DNA of 64,000 nucleotides from Gracilariopsis chorda (Eukaryota; Rhodophyta; Florideophyceae; Gracilariales; Gracilariaceae), in contig NBIV01000025.1 in assembly GCA_003194525.1 (NCBI GenBank), forward strand, positions 372,001 to 436,000, read 5' to 3'. The position numbers and the translations under genes are program-made. Numbering within the stretch: position 1 is the first letter of the stretch; each line of letters opens with the position of its first letter. Of this stretch, positions 1 to 10,266 are shown piece by piece. Below the pieces are notes generated by a model. It saw nothing but the letters and a program-made list of their open reading frames with translations, did no database searches and had not been told where the DNA came from.

Positions 1-506
1 TAGCAACAATTTTCACGTATTAAAGAACCGTGCAATAATTGCTGAGAATATGGTTCTAGGGTTTAACGTAGCGAGACAGATAAAAAGATGTATTCTTCAT
101 TGGGAAAAGATAGATAAGGTATGGGCGTGTCATACTCGAGACGTTATCCCACAGTACGAATAAGCTATGACACCCTCATTCTAACCGGATTTGTCATGCG
201 GCATAAATACAATTGTTGTTTACGGTCCGAGAACTGAGCTTTTCAGGCTCCGCTGTTCCGTAGTTTGTCGAAATCGGCACAGGGAGGCCGTGGCTCTTTC
301 ATCTATAAGCGGGCAAAGAGAGTTGCGGTGGCGAGTTCATGAGTTTTGACGACACCTGATCTACCTTCTAGGTTTGAGGAAGCCTTGCCTGCAAGTTGTG
401 AGTGATGATGCGGAAGCCATTTCTAGCATAGTGAGAACCTTTTAGAGACGTTTTGTGAACAACTTGGCTTAGGCTTATATCGGATGTTGTGTGGGAAGAC
501 GGTACT
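1..506. other. Unassigned leading region
   Basis: No open frame of useful length and no recognised RNA gene or protein similarity on either strand. Base composition is AT-moderate like the transposon-rich parts of the window. It is simply the left flank of the MITE that follows. Confidence 0.5.
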
Positions 507-514
507 GTTTTTTC
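507..514. repeat. Target-site duplication of hAT MITE, left copy
   Basis: GTTTTTTC directly before CAGGG; identical to 923-930. Confidence 0.85.
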
Positions 515-922
515 CAGGGACGTATTTCTGACTACTTTGCGCTGAGAGTCATCTAGTCAGCCAGTTTTTTGGCTAGTCCGTCAGAATTAGTCAAAATTGT
601 AGTCACTAAAACAACATCAAATAAACAAACACCTATTACCCTTTCTTTTACTATATTTTGGTGTTTGTAGAACTACCTTGTCCCAGTTTCAGAATTATAG
701 ATGAACATGGGCTGTCGTGGAGTATAGCAAAGTCGCACTTTCTTTCAAATATTCAAAAGTTTTCATTTCAAATTCAGGTCTCTTGGCGCATGGTCATTTT
801 TTGAAATAGCGTCTTTCTAAATTTATCAAAAATTAAGCTTTTGGCCTTCAATATTCTCCACTGACTACTTTTGATGACTACATTTCTAAAAATGAATTCA
901 GTCAGTCACGAATACGGCCCTG
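515..922. mobile_element. hAT-type MITE (non-autonomous DNA transposon)
   Basis: The 408-bp element starts CAGGGACGTATTTCTGACT, and its right end, read in reverse complement, starts CAGGGCCGTATTCGTGACT. This gives terminal inverted repeats of about 19 bp with a few mismatches. It is flanked on both sides by the identical 8-bp direct repeat GTTTTTTC (507-514 and 923-930). An 8-bp target duplication with CAGGG-type ends is the hallmark of the hAT superfamily. The interior is AT-rich with no open frame, so it is non-autonomous and would need a transposase from elsewhere. No hAT transposase was seen in this window. Subterminal repeats of the type AGTCA/TGACT occur near both ends (about 528-600 and 860-908), as is common at hAT transposase-binding ends. 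Confidence 0.85.
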
Positions 923-930
923 GTTTTTTC
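923..930. repeat. Target-site duplication of hAT MITE, right copy
   Basis: GTTTTTTC directly after CCCTG; identical to 507-514. Confidence 0.85.
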
Positions 931-1494
931 ACAGTAGCGTTCGGAGAGGTGGTGGAGTTGTTGGAACGGAATGCGAGTTGAGCGAAATGTTTCTGAACAT
1001 CAGGTTCCGAATGTTTTGATATCACATGAATACGGGGGTTTAGAAGATCCTCTCTGAAAAGTTAAAGTTGCGCATACACAGCATGTACCGACGGTACCTT
1101 TCTGTGGCGTGCTCTTGACTGCTCATTAAGCATGGTTTTTGTTATTGGGAGTCATTTATGAAACATCAACTTTTCTTGTTCTTAAATCTAGTCAACTGGT
1201 TCAATTGAATGGGATTTCGAGCTTTGCGGGGCGGCGCGGCGCATAGCTTCGTTGAACTCCGTGCGAAATCTGAAGTGCTGTGCAGAAAGAACAGGAGTTT
1301 GAATGCATGCAGCAAAACACTAGAGTTCGTGAGGCAGTGTCAGCGCGTTGGACATTTGCCGCGTTTCCCAGTACAACCACGTCGGTTGAAAATTATGAAA
1401 CTGTAACCTTCGCCTGCTGTTCCAAATTCAGGTGAAGTTGAAGGCTAAAGCTCTAAAACGTTACCGATACTGTGGTAGCGACGGTACAAACGGT
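931..1494. other. Unassigned spacer
   Basis: The longest open stretch is about 65 codons (1209-1406, plus) and resembles nothing I know. No gene is supported here. The segment ends at the target duplication of the Copia element. Confidence 0.45.
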
Positions 1495-1499
1495 ACAGT

Positions 1500-1852
1500 T
1501 GTGAGAAGCCAATGAATGAAGCAGTAATTCGAGCAAGGGAAAAGCAATTCCCGGTCTGCGTTTGTGGTACAAAAAGATAGAGAGAACTCTAGCGATACCA
1601 AATGCAATTGTCAGCTACACTGTGCGCAATGACTGCGAAAGGTCCGACGAGCAAAAACATTGCAATTGAGTCCAAAGCGAACGGGCTCCAAACTGGACAA
1701 TAAAATGGGGCGACAAGCAACCCCAGAGTAAACGACCGCGAAGGCAGCCAACGCCGAAGCGCAGGAGCGATTTGTCCTGAATCATCATTGCACCTGTAGA
1801 TCAACCTACATTGCCCTAAGATAACATGAGTGACAGTCCTAGTCATTCAACA
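1500..1852 (+). repeat. Left LTR of Copia element
   Basis: 353 bp, TG...CA ends, matched base for base as far as I can read by 6389-6741. It contains AATAAA at 1699-1704, a possible polyadenylation signal, and the ATG at 1826 that opens the polyprotein frame. Confidence 0.92.
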
Positions 1853-4800
1853 GTTATGGGCCCAGAGGGCAATGCATCTTTCGGTTCAGGTGGAGGAATC
1901 AATAACGCGCCAATGTTTGTTACAAACGTTACTTCAAAGGTTGAGTACCGCCAGTCTCTACGAACATGGATGAAGATGATCGCATCCTTTGCCGAAGTGG
2001 ATACAAAGTTCAAAGCCATTTGTCGTGGAGCAGGCCGACTCATATACCTACGCTGTGATGCAACCGCCAAGGAATTGTTAAAAGAGGCGGAGGCCGCTGG
2101 AGAACTTTCATTAGACTTTGATGGGAAGGATGCAGAAAATGAAGCTATGGTTGAGTGCATAATCAAGACAATTGCCACCGATTCTCCAACTGAAGCCGTC
2201 AAGAGAGAACTAGACCTCCTTACTGCAGTCCACAACTGCGAAAGGAAGAATGGAGAAAGGGTATCTTCTTTCGCAGCTCGCTTCAAAGGTGCAGTCGCGA
2301 AGTATAAAAACCATACATTGGGAATGCAGGAATCATTTACAAGGCAGTTCGCAATACTTATGCTCCGCAATGCACGTCTCACTGCCGACACGATGAATTC
2401 GATTATTTTCCAACTCACCACTGATAATTCTCTGTCAAAGAAGCATCCAAAATTATGCTTGACGTTGACAGCCTCCGAACTGAAAGAAATGATCAAAGGT
2501 ATGGAAGATTCTTCTACCCCAAGCACACTCCTCGGAAAGGCTACTAAGCTACTACAGCAGCACAAGAAAGGAAGAAATGATCACTCGACAATGTTTACGT
2601 TGGAAGCCGCTACAGCATCACTTTCTCACGTCCACGATGAACAGGAGGTCAGAAATGCTAGTCCTAAAGAGCACACAAACCGTTCACTCCTGGGAAAACG
2701 TACCTTTGGACAGCCACCAAATCGGGATGGATTTGTTAAGAAACTCAAAGAGGAGAACCCTTGCCGTGGTTGTGGAGAGCTCGGTCATTGGTATAAAGAT
2801 CGTAAGGAATGTTTGGAAGAAGTACTACGCCGACGCAGGCGGTCAAGGAATGAGACGGTGACCGTATCGAAAGTGGCGGATGACTTACCCCCTCAAAATA
2901 CCGAGGCAGAGATAGGAAAACCCAACGACGTAAAGAAGTCGCTTTTTTCCGCGTTGAGGTCCAGTACGCTCCCACTGGACCTCAACCCTATTCTTGATGA
3001 TGGAGCACCCACTTCCACGAGCGGTATTGAAAATGCTACTGCACTGTGTGATGCCCTGTGTATACACCTTGACCTTGATCCCCCACGGGCACACTACTTT
3101 CATGGGTGGGGCGACACCGCCGAAAATGCTAAGCCTGTTATTGCTACGTGGACGTTGGTTATCAATGATATCCATGGCCGACCCACCTCGCTACAGTTCG
3201 ATATCGTGGAAGGAACGTCGCCTATGATACTCGGATTGGATGTCAGGAAGTACTGTAACACTATGAACCGTACTAATCCGCCCACTGTTTGCATGAAGAG
3301 GCCAATGGATGTGCAAGAGCGAGTCTTCTTCACGTACATTGCCGCAGACGACGACACTAATGAACGCCTTCACATTGATCTCGTGCCACACCGAGAGTCG
3401 ACGATGACGAGCCTACTAGGCACCACAAAACATGGCCTACGCATTGACAAGAACGCTATTAAGAAGATTCATAGATTTACACACGCATCTGCTGATGAGA
3501 TGAAATCTATCCTGAAAGATGCCGAAAAACTTAGCCCAGAGTTGTCGGATGCATGCGACATGATTTGTAATGCGTGCGACATCTGCGCATCGACAGGCAG
3601 ACCAGCACATAGAAAGAAAGTATCCATCAGCCATGTCAACGAAGCCTTCAATCAATCTATGCAGGCAGACTTTTTAGTCGTTTACGTATCTCAGGATAAG
3701 TACGAAGTGCTCAACATGATTGACGCAGGTACTAACTACGGTGAGAGAGTGATTGTGCAGAAGAGGGACGCTCAAGAGATGGCTGCTAAGCTAGAAACTG
3801 AATGGATCTATCATCATGGGGCACCCCGTACCTTCAGCGCCGACCCTGAGTTTACGAGACCAGCGCTCAGAAAGATCTTGAAATCCCATGGCATCGACAT
3901 TCAAGAAAGACCCTCTCGCTCATCCTCAAAGAATGGGAAAGTAGAACGCAATAATGGGCTATTCAAGCAGATCTTCGACAGAATATCTCACGAACAAACA
4001 ACTGCATCTCCACAAACTCTCGTCGCACGTGCATCATTTTTGTGTAATATCTTTCACGGAAGTTCGATCCTAAGCTCCTTTCAACTCGCACGTGGTTACT
4101 CTCCGTCATTATTGGGTATTCCTCATAGCCATGTACCTCCAGACTTGCTCAATGCCCACAAAAGTATGACTGCTACCCGAGCGCTGCAGAAACTGATGCG
4201 CTCACACGACAACCATCTCGTACCATTTTCCGCTTTGAAAAGTGGCTCCCAGATCTGGGTCTATTATAACACTTCGAAACAAAACGATCCAGTTCGATGG
4301 GTGCGAGCAACTGTGGTATCCACAACCCCGTTCTATGTAAGGTGTCGTCGCTCAGATAGAGGACCACCCATGCAAGTGGCATATGAGCACATCCGTATGG
4401 TACCAGAAGGAGAATTAGCCAATGAACTCCAGCAGGGTATACTCGAGGATCTCCTAGCTGACGATATCCCGTCTTCCGCTCATCAAGAAGGCCTACAACA
4501 CACTGGAAATATTTTGGAACAGGAATACCCTAACGACCCTGCACAGATAATGATGGATGTCTTTGGACCAGAAGATGACGATGAAGAGACAACAGCCACG
4601 GATACTCTCCGCAAAAGCTTCTTCACGAAGGCAGTTCTAGGTGAGCCAGAGAAAGATATCGGACCAACTGCTCATCAACAACAGATACCAGTGAAATTTG
4701 AGCTCCAGTCCGATGAACAAAAAGTATTGCAGGAGATACATAAGGTGACTGGGGGAGCCCAAGTTTCCAGGAAGAAAATGGACTGCGCACCACAATGGGT

Positions 4801-6355
4801 ACTAGATAAGGCAGTGGCAGAAGAACTAGATAAGGCTTGGAAAGATGCATATGTGGAAGTACCAGAACAGACCGTCCCCAGGAACGCGAACATTATCACC
4901 TCACATATTGTTTACAAAGTGAAGCGTGAAGAGAAAGGACACATGCGCATGAAGGCGAGGCTCTGCCCACACGGGAACAGAGACATGGAAAAGGGGAACA
5001 TTCGTAACGACTCTTCCAGCGCACAGTTCTACGTTATACGCATGATGTTATCATTGGTGACGCTACTCAAGTTCAGAATTGGATGTATTGATGTAAAAGG
5101 GGCCTATCTCCAAATTGGACCAATCACCAGAGATCTCTATGTTCGACCGCCTGCTGAGTGGAAGGGTAACCGAGGAACACTATGGAAACTAGTCAAACTT
5201 CCCTACGGCATCAGTGAGGCAGGTAGACAATGGGCGCAAGTTATTGAAGCATGGCTACTCCACAAAGCAGAATTTCAAAGAGTCTATGGCGTTAGTCAGC
5301 TATTCCTGCGACGCAATGGCGAAGGCGCGATTACTCTACTGATTGCAAAGCTCACCGACGATCTTCTCATGGCTGGCGATGTCAAGACAATGCATGAGTT
5401 TTCTGAAGAAATATCAAAGAGATTCCAGATAAGCAAGACGATTGTGGATGATGAAGTTCAATTTAATGGATGCACGATAAGACAAGCAGAAGACTTTAGT
5501 ATCACACTCTCCATGCAGGAGTATGTGAAATCAATCAGACCATTGAACATCAGCGCTCAACGCAAAACTATGCTACAGGATAACGCATCGGAGCATGAAA
5601 GAAAGCTCTACCGCAAAATGGCAGGTGAAATGATATGGCTTGGAAGTGGTGCCTTACCACAGGCCGCATACTTTGGCTCAGCCATGCAACAACGTCTGCC
5701 GCAATTGAGGGTGAAAGACATAGTTGAGGCAAACCGAATTCTGGCAGAAATGAAGAAGTTCGACTCTCTGTTAATGTTCAAACGACCAGGAGGCACAGCG
5801 AAATGTGTAGAGGTCGTAACCTTCTCTGATGCCGCTTTTAATGTCACATCATCACAGCTTTATGGGCAGACTGGATTCATAACAGGACTTCGATACCGCA
5901 CTACCGATGGTAATGCAACTGTTTACCACATCATCGATTGGGCAAGCGGGAAGCAGCGTAGAGTATCCTACTCATCATACGGAGCCGAAATATTGGCATG
6001 CACAGAAGCAGATGATCGTGGGTACAATGTTAAACAGGCACTGAAGTCAATATCACCAGCCGATGACTTTCGACACATCTTGAATGTCGATTCAAAAGGT
6101 TTGTTTGATACAATAACTACGTTGCATGAGGGTAAGGATTATCGTCTCCGCCAGACTGTTCAACGTATACGAGACTCATTTGAAGCAAGAGAACTAGATG
6201 TGCTACGATGGGTGCAAGGCCGAGTGAACATTGCCGACGCATTAACCAAACACAGCCATGAATCACAAAGATTGCTGAACAGAATTGCTACAACGGGGTT
6301 ACTATGTTTACCTCCACACCGTTCTTTTGCTTTAGACAGTCACAGTTGGAAGTGA
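1826..6355 (+). CDS. Copia gag-pol polyprotein
   Basis: 1509 codons in one frame. Visible parts: a gag region (about residues 1-330) ending in a zinc-knuckle-like Cys/His cluster beginning CRGCGELGH (residue 313 on); an aspartic protease region around residues 385-480; an integrase with a zinc HHCC segment (about 548-590) and core acidic residues D615, D673, E707; a reverse transcriptase (about 1000-1260) with the IDVKGAYLQ and TDDLLMAG motifs; and RNase H (about 1330-1490) with SDAAF, YGAE and NIADALTK motifs. This order is diagnostic of Copia. The first ATG (1826) lies inside the left LTR; the next in-frame ATG (1856) lies inside the primer site, so either start makes coding and replication signals overlap. 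Function is reverse transcription and integration of the element, in virus-like particles. Confidence 0.93.
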   Translation: MSDSPSHSTVMGPEGNASFGSGGGINNAPMFVTNVTSKVEYRQSLRTWMKMIASFAEVDTKFKAICRGAGRLIYLRCDATAKELLKEAEAAGELSLDFDGKDAENEAMVECIIKTIATDSPTEAVKRELDLLTAVHNCERKNGERVSSFAARFKGAVAKYKNHTLGMQESFTRQFAILMLRNARLTADTMNSIIFQLTTDNSLSKKHPKLCLTLTASELKEMIKGMEDSSTPSTLLGKATKLLQQHKKGRNDHSTMFTLEAATASLSHVHDEQEVRNASPKEHTNRSLLGKRTFGQPPNRDGFVKKLKEENPCRGCGELGHWYKDRKECLEEVLRRRRRSRNETVTVSKVADDLPPQNTEAEIGKPNDVKKSLFSALRSSTLPLDLNPILDDGAPTSTSGIENATALCDALCIHLDLDPPRAHYFHGWGDTAENAKPVIATWTLVINDIHGRPTSLQFDIVEGTSPMILGLDVRKYCNTMNRTNPPTVCMKRPMDVQERVFFTYIAADDDTNERLHIDLVPHRESTMTSLLGTTKHGLRIDKNAIKKIHRFTHASADEMKSILKDAEKLSPELSDACDMICNACDICASTGRPAHRKKVSISHVNEAFNQSMQADFLVVYVSQDKYEVLNMIDAGTNYGERVIVQKRDAQEMAAKLETEWIYHHGAPRTFSADPEFTRPALRKILKSHGIDIQERPSRSSSKNGKVERNNGLFKQIFDRISHEQTTASPQTLVARASFLCNIFHGSSILSSFQLARGYSPSLLGIPHSHVPPDLLNAHKSMTATRALQKLMRSHDNHLVPFSALKSGSQIWVYYNTSKQNDPVRWVRATVVSTTPFYVRCRRSDRGPPMQVAYEHIRMVPEGELANELQQGILEDLLADDIPSSAHQEGLQHTGNILEQEYPNDPAQIMMDVFGPEDDDEETTATDTLRKSFFTKAVLGEPEKDIGPTAHQQQIPVKFELQSDEQKVLQEIHKVTGGAQVSRKKMDCAPQWVLDKAVAEELDKAWKDAYVEVPEQTVPRNANIITSHIVYKVKREEKGHMRMKARLCPHGNRDMEKGNIRNDSSSAQFYVIRMMLSLVTLLKFRIGCIDVKGAYLQIGPITRDLYVRPPAEWKGNRGTLWKLVKLPYGISEAGRQWAQVIEAWLLHKAEFQRVYGVSQLFLRRNGEGAITLLIAKLTDDLLMAGDVKTMHEFSEEISKRFQISKTIVDDEVQFNGCTIRQAEDFSITLSMQEYVKSIRPLNISAQRKTMLQDNASEHERKLYRKMAGEMIWLGSGALPQAAYFGSAMQQRLPQLRVKDIVEANRILAEMKKFDSLLMFKRPGGTAKCVEVVTFSDAAFNVTSSQLYGQTGFITGLRYRTTDGNATVYHIIDWASGKQRRVSYSSYGAEILACTEADDRGYNVKQALKSISPADDFRHILNVDSKGLFDTITTLHEGKDYRLRQTVQRIRDSFEARELDVLRWVQGRVNIADALTKHSHESQRLLNRIATTGLLCLPPHRSFALDSHSWK
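1853..1865 (+). promoter_or_regulatory. Primer-binding site for half tRNA-iMet
   Basis: GTTATGGGCCCAG abuts the LTR. It is the exact complement of the anticodon-loop stretch CTGGGCCCATAAC found in eukaryotic initiator tRNA-Met (CAT anticodon inside). Copia of Drosophila is known to prime from a half tRNA-iMet cut in the anticodon loop. The site lies inside the reading frame: the ATG at 1856-1858, within it, is in frame with the polyprotein. Confidence 0.85.
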
Positions 6356-6388
6356 GTTGCATGAGATAACTCATGCAACTTAGGGGTG

Positions 6389-6741
6389 TGTGAGAAGCCA
6401 ATGAATGAAGCAGTAATTCGAGCAAGGGAAAAGCAATTCCCGGTCTGCGTTTGTGGTACAAAAAGATAGAGAGAACTCTAGCGATACCAAATGCAATTGT
6501 CAGCTACACTGTGCGCAATGACTGCGAAAGGTCCGACGAGCAAAAACATTGCAATTGAGTCCAAAGCGAACGGGCTCCAAACTGGACAATAAAATGGGGC
6601 GACAAGCAACCCCAGAGTAAACGACCGCGAAGGCAGCCAACGCCGAAGCGCAGGAGCGATTTGTCCTGAATCATCATTGCACCTGTAGATCAACCTACAT
6701 TGCCCTAAGATAACATGAGTGACAGTCCTAGTCATTCAACA
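6389..6741 (+). repeat. Right LTR of Copia element
   Basis: 353-bp match to 1500-1852; AATAAA at 6588-6593. It is followed by the target duplication ACAGT (6742-6746). The ATG copied from the left LTR opens a short frame that runs into the flank (6715 to about 6840). Confidence 0.92.
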
Positions 6742-6746
6742 ACAGT

Positions 6747-9700
6747 ACCTTTGGTATTAGGAGCACCACCAGAGTATAGCGCTGCGTGTGGAAACGCAGT
6801 TCCCACAAGGCACCGATGCCAATGTACATATGCACAGTAAGCCTTTCACTGTAAGATTGTGTGTTATATTCTGATTGTTGAGACAAGTTCTGCATGACAA
6901 ATCCCATTCGAACACCGGAACCAACAATGATGATGCAGGCCGCAATAGGTTATGCTCATCGGTCCACTCGAGCGTGCATCGGATAGCTTTTATTCTTCAA
7001 ATTCCTGCCCGTATACAATCAACCATTTCCAAAATAGTGCACCGTCGGAAGTCGCTGACATAGTTATCCATAAAATATTGGAACAATTCCTACAAGGCTT
7101 TCCATCTGATCCGGGACTGCTCGAATCTCGCTGAATCTGTGAGGTTTTGCGAATAATTCTACAACACGGGATCAATATAGAGAAGAACATTACCTTATTA
7201 TCTTGACGGTGTCTAATGATAGGGCACGTTACTCCGAGTAATGTGTGGTCACCTATTTCGCATTTCCATAATGAATGAACACAAAGCAGTGATACTGCAC
7301 ACCCATTTTAGCCGATTGCTGGATGGCTGCTGGACTTCTGCAATGCGGCGACCAATTGTTATGCTTTGATCAACCGTTAACCTACCTCTGGTACCGTTGG
7401 TATCCTCCAGCTTCTTGAGCATGCTCTGCATGATCGAATAAAAATACTGGAATGAGCAGTGCAAGATGGCTGGTGCTAGCTAGAGTTGTTTTCTCCGTTG
7501 CAAGCTTCCTCCGCGAAAGCACTATGCCCCAACTGCAACACTTGTAGCCTCTCACACGCGGAGGAGGCTAAGATTCAGACTGCATCAAACCATCGGGGTG
7601 TTGCAGCGACAAGAGCTAACAGCCAAGAATGTAGTATTCTCAACACTCATTGATCTTCACATGTCCCAAACGGGAACACACGATTAACGAAGCACTCTGG
7701 AAGCCACAGAGCCTGCTCTATCTCAAGCTTTGTAGGCCATACTCCAAAGCAACATCCAATTGATCCATATTTGTCGATACATCCATGAACATTGTCTCTG
7801 CCCTCTTGGACGGTGCGTACGGGTTGCACGTATCGGCAGCTCCACTAATCTCAAACGCGCTGGACAAACACAAAAAGTTTGTCTCTACCTAACTTTGGCT
7901 AGCTTCTATACATGTCGAAATCGCTGGTCCAGTTCTCATCCCTCCTATACCAGCTTCAAAGCCTTTCTATGCTTCGGGAAGGGCAACACTCTCCACTCTC
8001 TCTCCTATGGGTAAAACTACTCTTTTACCAACTCTTTACCTGATTGTACGATGCCTCTTTTCCCGGGACGAGACATCGCCCTGCAGAGCCCTATTTAAAG
8101 GGGTGAGGTCGAGTGTCGGCACACGTCAGCTGCCTCTGCGTGCTCTATTGCGTGTCAGCTCTCCTCCAAAAGTGCGGGAGGAGAGTTTTGGCCGGCCATT
8201 TCGTACAGGCTCAAAGCGCGAGTAGCGCGGGCTAGCTTCCCAAGAAATCCCATCTTTAATACCGGCGAAGCTGCCCAAGTACCTCCAACCTCACCAAGTA
8301 GGAGAACCAGTTTTGTGGAGGGATTCTTCAAAACCAAGCCCAGTGAGGAACACATTTTTGTTTCTCCTATTCGTATTTCCACAGCTCCCGGTCCTGCTGA
8401 TCATCTTCACGGATGGCTATCACTCCATTTTTGTCCCGGTCCTGTTGACAAACCAAGACGCAAGGGGTTTCTAGAGCTAAGACGGTTTATCCGCGTCTTA
8501 TTTCCTGACACCGTCAAACGTGAACGATGCATCGACACCGCTACGCCCAAAACATACGATGCAATACAATCATCAGCTCTGTGTGGAATTCGTGTGCATG
8601 CCTCTTTGTAATCAGCGGGACAAACAATTTCCGTTATCTGCCAAAAAGCCACTATCATACAGAGACGTCTTAATAGCGAATTCTCTTCTCAACGTTAGCT
8701 TCCGATGCTTTTCGCCCTTCTCTGACCCACAGCAGTAAGTAGGTAGGCTCATTGCGAGCGAAATTCGGCAATCTATGACTACTGGGCGCTGTACGAACAC
8801 ATCTCAGTTCCATGGTTTCGGAGGAACACAACTTCATCTGTGACAAGAGCTGCAGCATCATTCCTTTGACTATCTTTCGGCATGCCGACAGAACCCTCCC
8901 CTTGCAATGAGATCACTCATGCTCCAGGAAAACCACAAAATCGTGTGGTGTTTGTTGTATGTTATCCAAGCTTTGGTGGGTTTCTGAGTTCAACGCTTGA
9001 CACTTGTTTGCTCTGTACGATGTAATCACACGTCCAGTTATTCACAAGTGTGCTTTCGCACGAGATGGATGAAGGAGCAGATTTTTAGTGGTCAGTCGGA
9101 AATGATTCGAGAAGACTATGGGAAATGAAAACGAGCGGAGCAGCTTGATCCGTTTTCAGTTGAACACCTTTCGAAGATCCGAGGAATCAAATACCACGTT
9201 TGTTCTCCATGCACGCTAGTTAATGTTCCTGGAGGTGATCCGATTTTGCCCAGAACACGCTGATCTTCGACAGGCCTTTTCGTGGAGCTGCTCAATTGAA
9301 CCCGGCAACTACATACTTTCTCTACCCCATTGAAAAAGGGCTTCTTCGCGTAAAAAGTCCACCGTATAACTGGAGCTAGAAGCATAGCCTCACGAAATCA
9401 ACTACACGACCTCATCCTGCAATTTGGGTACATTGCGTCGGATAAACCAAATAAGCGTCATGTTTTTTGTCTTCAGGTGGTCGATGTCGTCAGTCGTCGG
9501 TCTAACGAAAGCACATATGCAGGTGAGGCTGGTTTTGTTGTATTCGAAGGAGTTGAAGACTTATCTTTGGCAGATGACTGATATGTGACAGAGTATTCTA
9601 ACGAAGACAAGCTTCCTGTCCGTTCACTGATCAGGGACGAAGACATGAGATTGGGACAATGATCGCGGATGATGTGAATTACAGATTATGATTGCACCTC

Positions 9701-10266
9701 CTGCTGAACACAGAAGATGGGTAGCGGTAGATTGGCTTGGTCAGAGAGGGCTGCCTATACGCCTGGATCCGTATATGCTTACGTGCTTCTGTGCTTCTAT
9801 CTCTGTTTGTCGGCGCTCAGTTATTGAAACCGAAGCATGATAGTATTTGACTGTCTAAGTGCAGAATTTGGGCAACTAGTGGATGATTGTGGAACCTGAA
9901 AAGGGCACGACTACTTTGTACTGTTGTGTAATAACCGAAGCTGACATAAGTCTCCACCACGTCTTACAATTGTAGCGTAGTGCTCTAGACATTTTCGAGG
10001 GATCGTGAGCCACAGGCTGGCAACCGGTAGAAGACGACCGTCGTTAGGCGGGTAGTATTTCGAAAATTGCGAGAGGTTACAAGGGTAGTACAAAATTGCT
10101 TAGCACGTGATATCTACTAGCGCCTTCGATATGAGACATGGGTGAAAGAATTGAATTTTACAGCAAGACTAATCGCATTTGAACAGGGGCCTCGCCGAAA
10201 GTGAGTTGCCTTGAAGGCAAATGCGAAAACGGCGGCAATCAGTGCAATGCAAATGTAGCGTCTTGA
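6747..10266. other. Gene-poor region with small hairpins
   Basis: No supportable gene across 3.5 kb on either strand; the short open stretches have unrelated compositions and no recognisable motifs. Points seen: a TATTTAAAG box near 8090 in a stretch that could be an old LTR-type promoter; a 9-bp stem (8159-8167 with 8177-8185, 9-nt loop) followed by TTTT; and a 7-bp stem at 8010-8029. A Copia RNase H scrap at 9390-9640 is listed separately. Confidence 0.45.
9390..9640 (+). mobile_element. Old Copia RNase H scrap
   Basis: A short plus-strand stretch reads like the Copia RNase H segment: a QFGYIASDKPNKRHVF-like piece followed by SRRSNESTYAGEAGF, similar to the usual SRRVTRSTLAGEA block. It is old and broken, with no LTRs found. 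The similarity is to family consensus from memory and is limited. Confidence 0.35.

Larger units (their letters stand above)
1500..6741 (+). mobile_element. Copia (Ty1/Pseudoviridae-type) LTR retrotransposon, looks whole
   Basis: The 5242-bp element is bounded by two 353-bp LTRs (1500-1852 and 6389-6741) that begin TGTGAGAAGCC and end CATTCAACA. It is flanked by the 5-bp duplication ACAGT (1495-1499 and 6742-6746). A primer site for half tRNA-iMet follows the left LTR directly, and a short purine run (AGGGG, 6382-6386) precedes the right LTR. One long frame carries gag, protease, integrase, reverse transcriptase and RNase H in that order, which is the Copia order. The two LTRs show no difference that I can see by eye, so the insertion is very recent. 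The element looks whole, with no evident break. The subfamily (for example the red-algal or GalEa-like Copia lines) cannot be decided here without an RT tree. Confidence 0.95.

Noticed and set aside
1589-1846. 85-codon minus-strand gene present twice (also 6478-6735)
   Set aside because: It is simply the reverse strand of the two Copia LTRs; the duplication reflects the LTR pair, not gene duplication.
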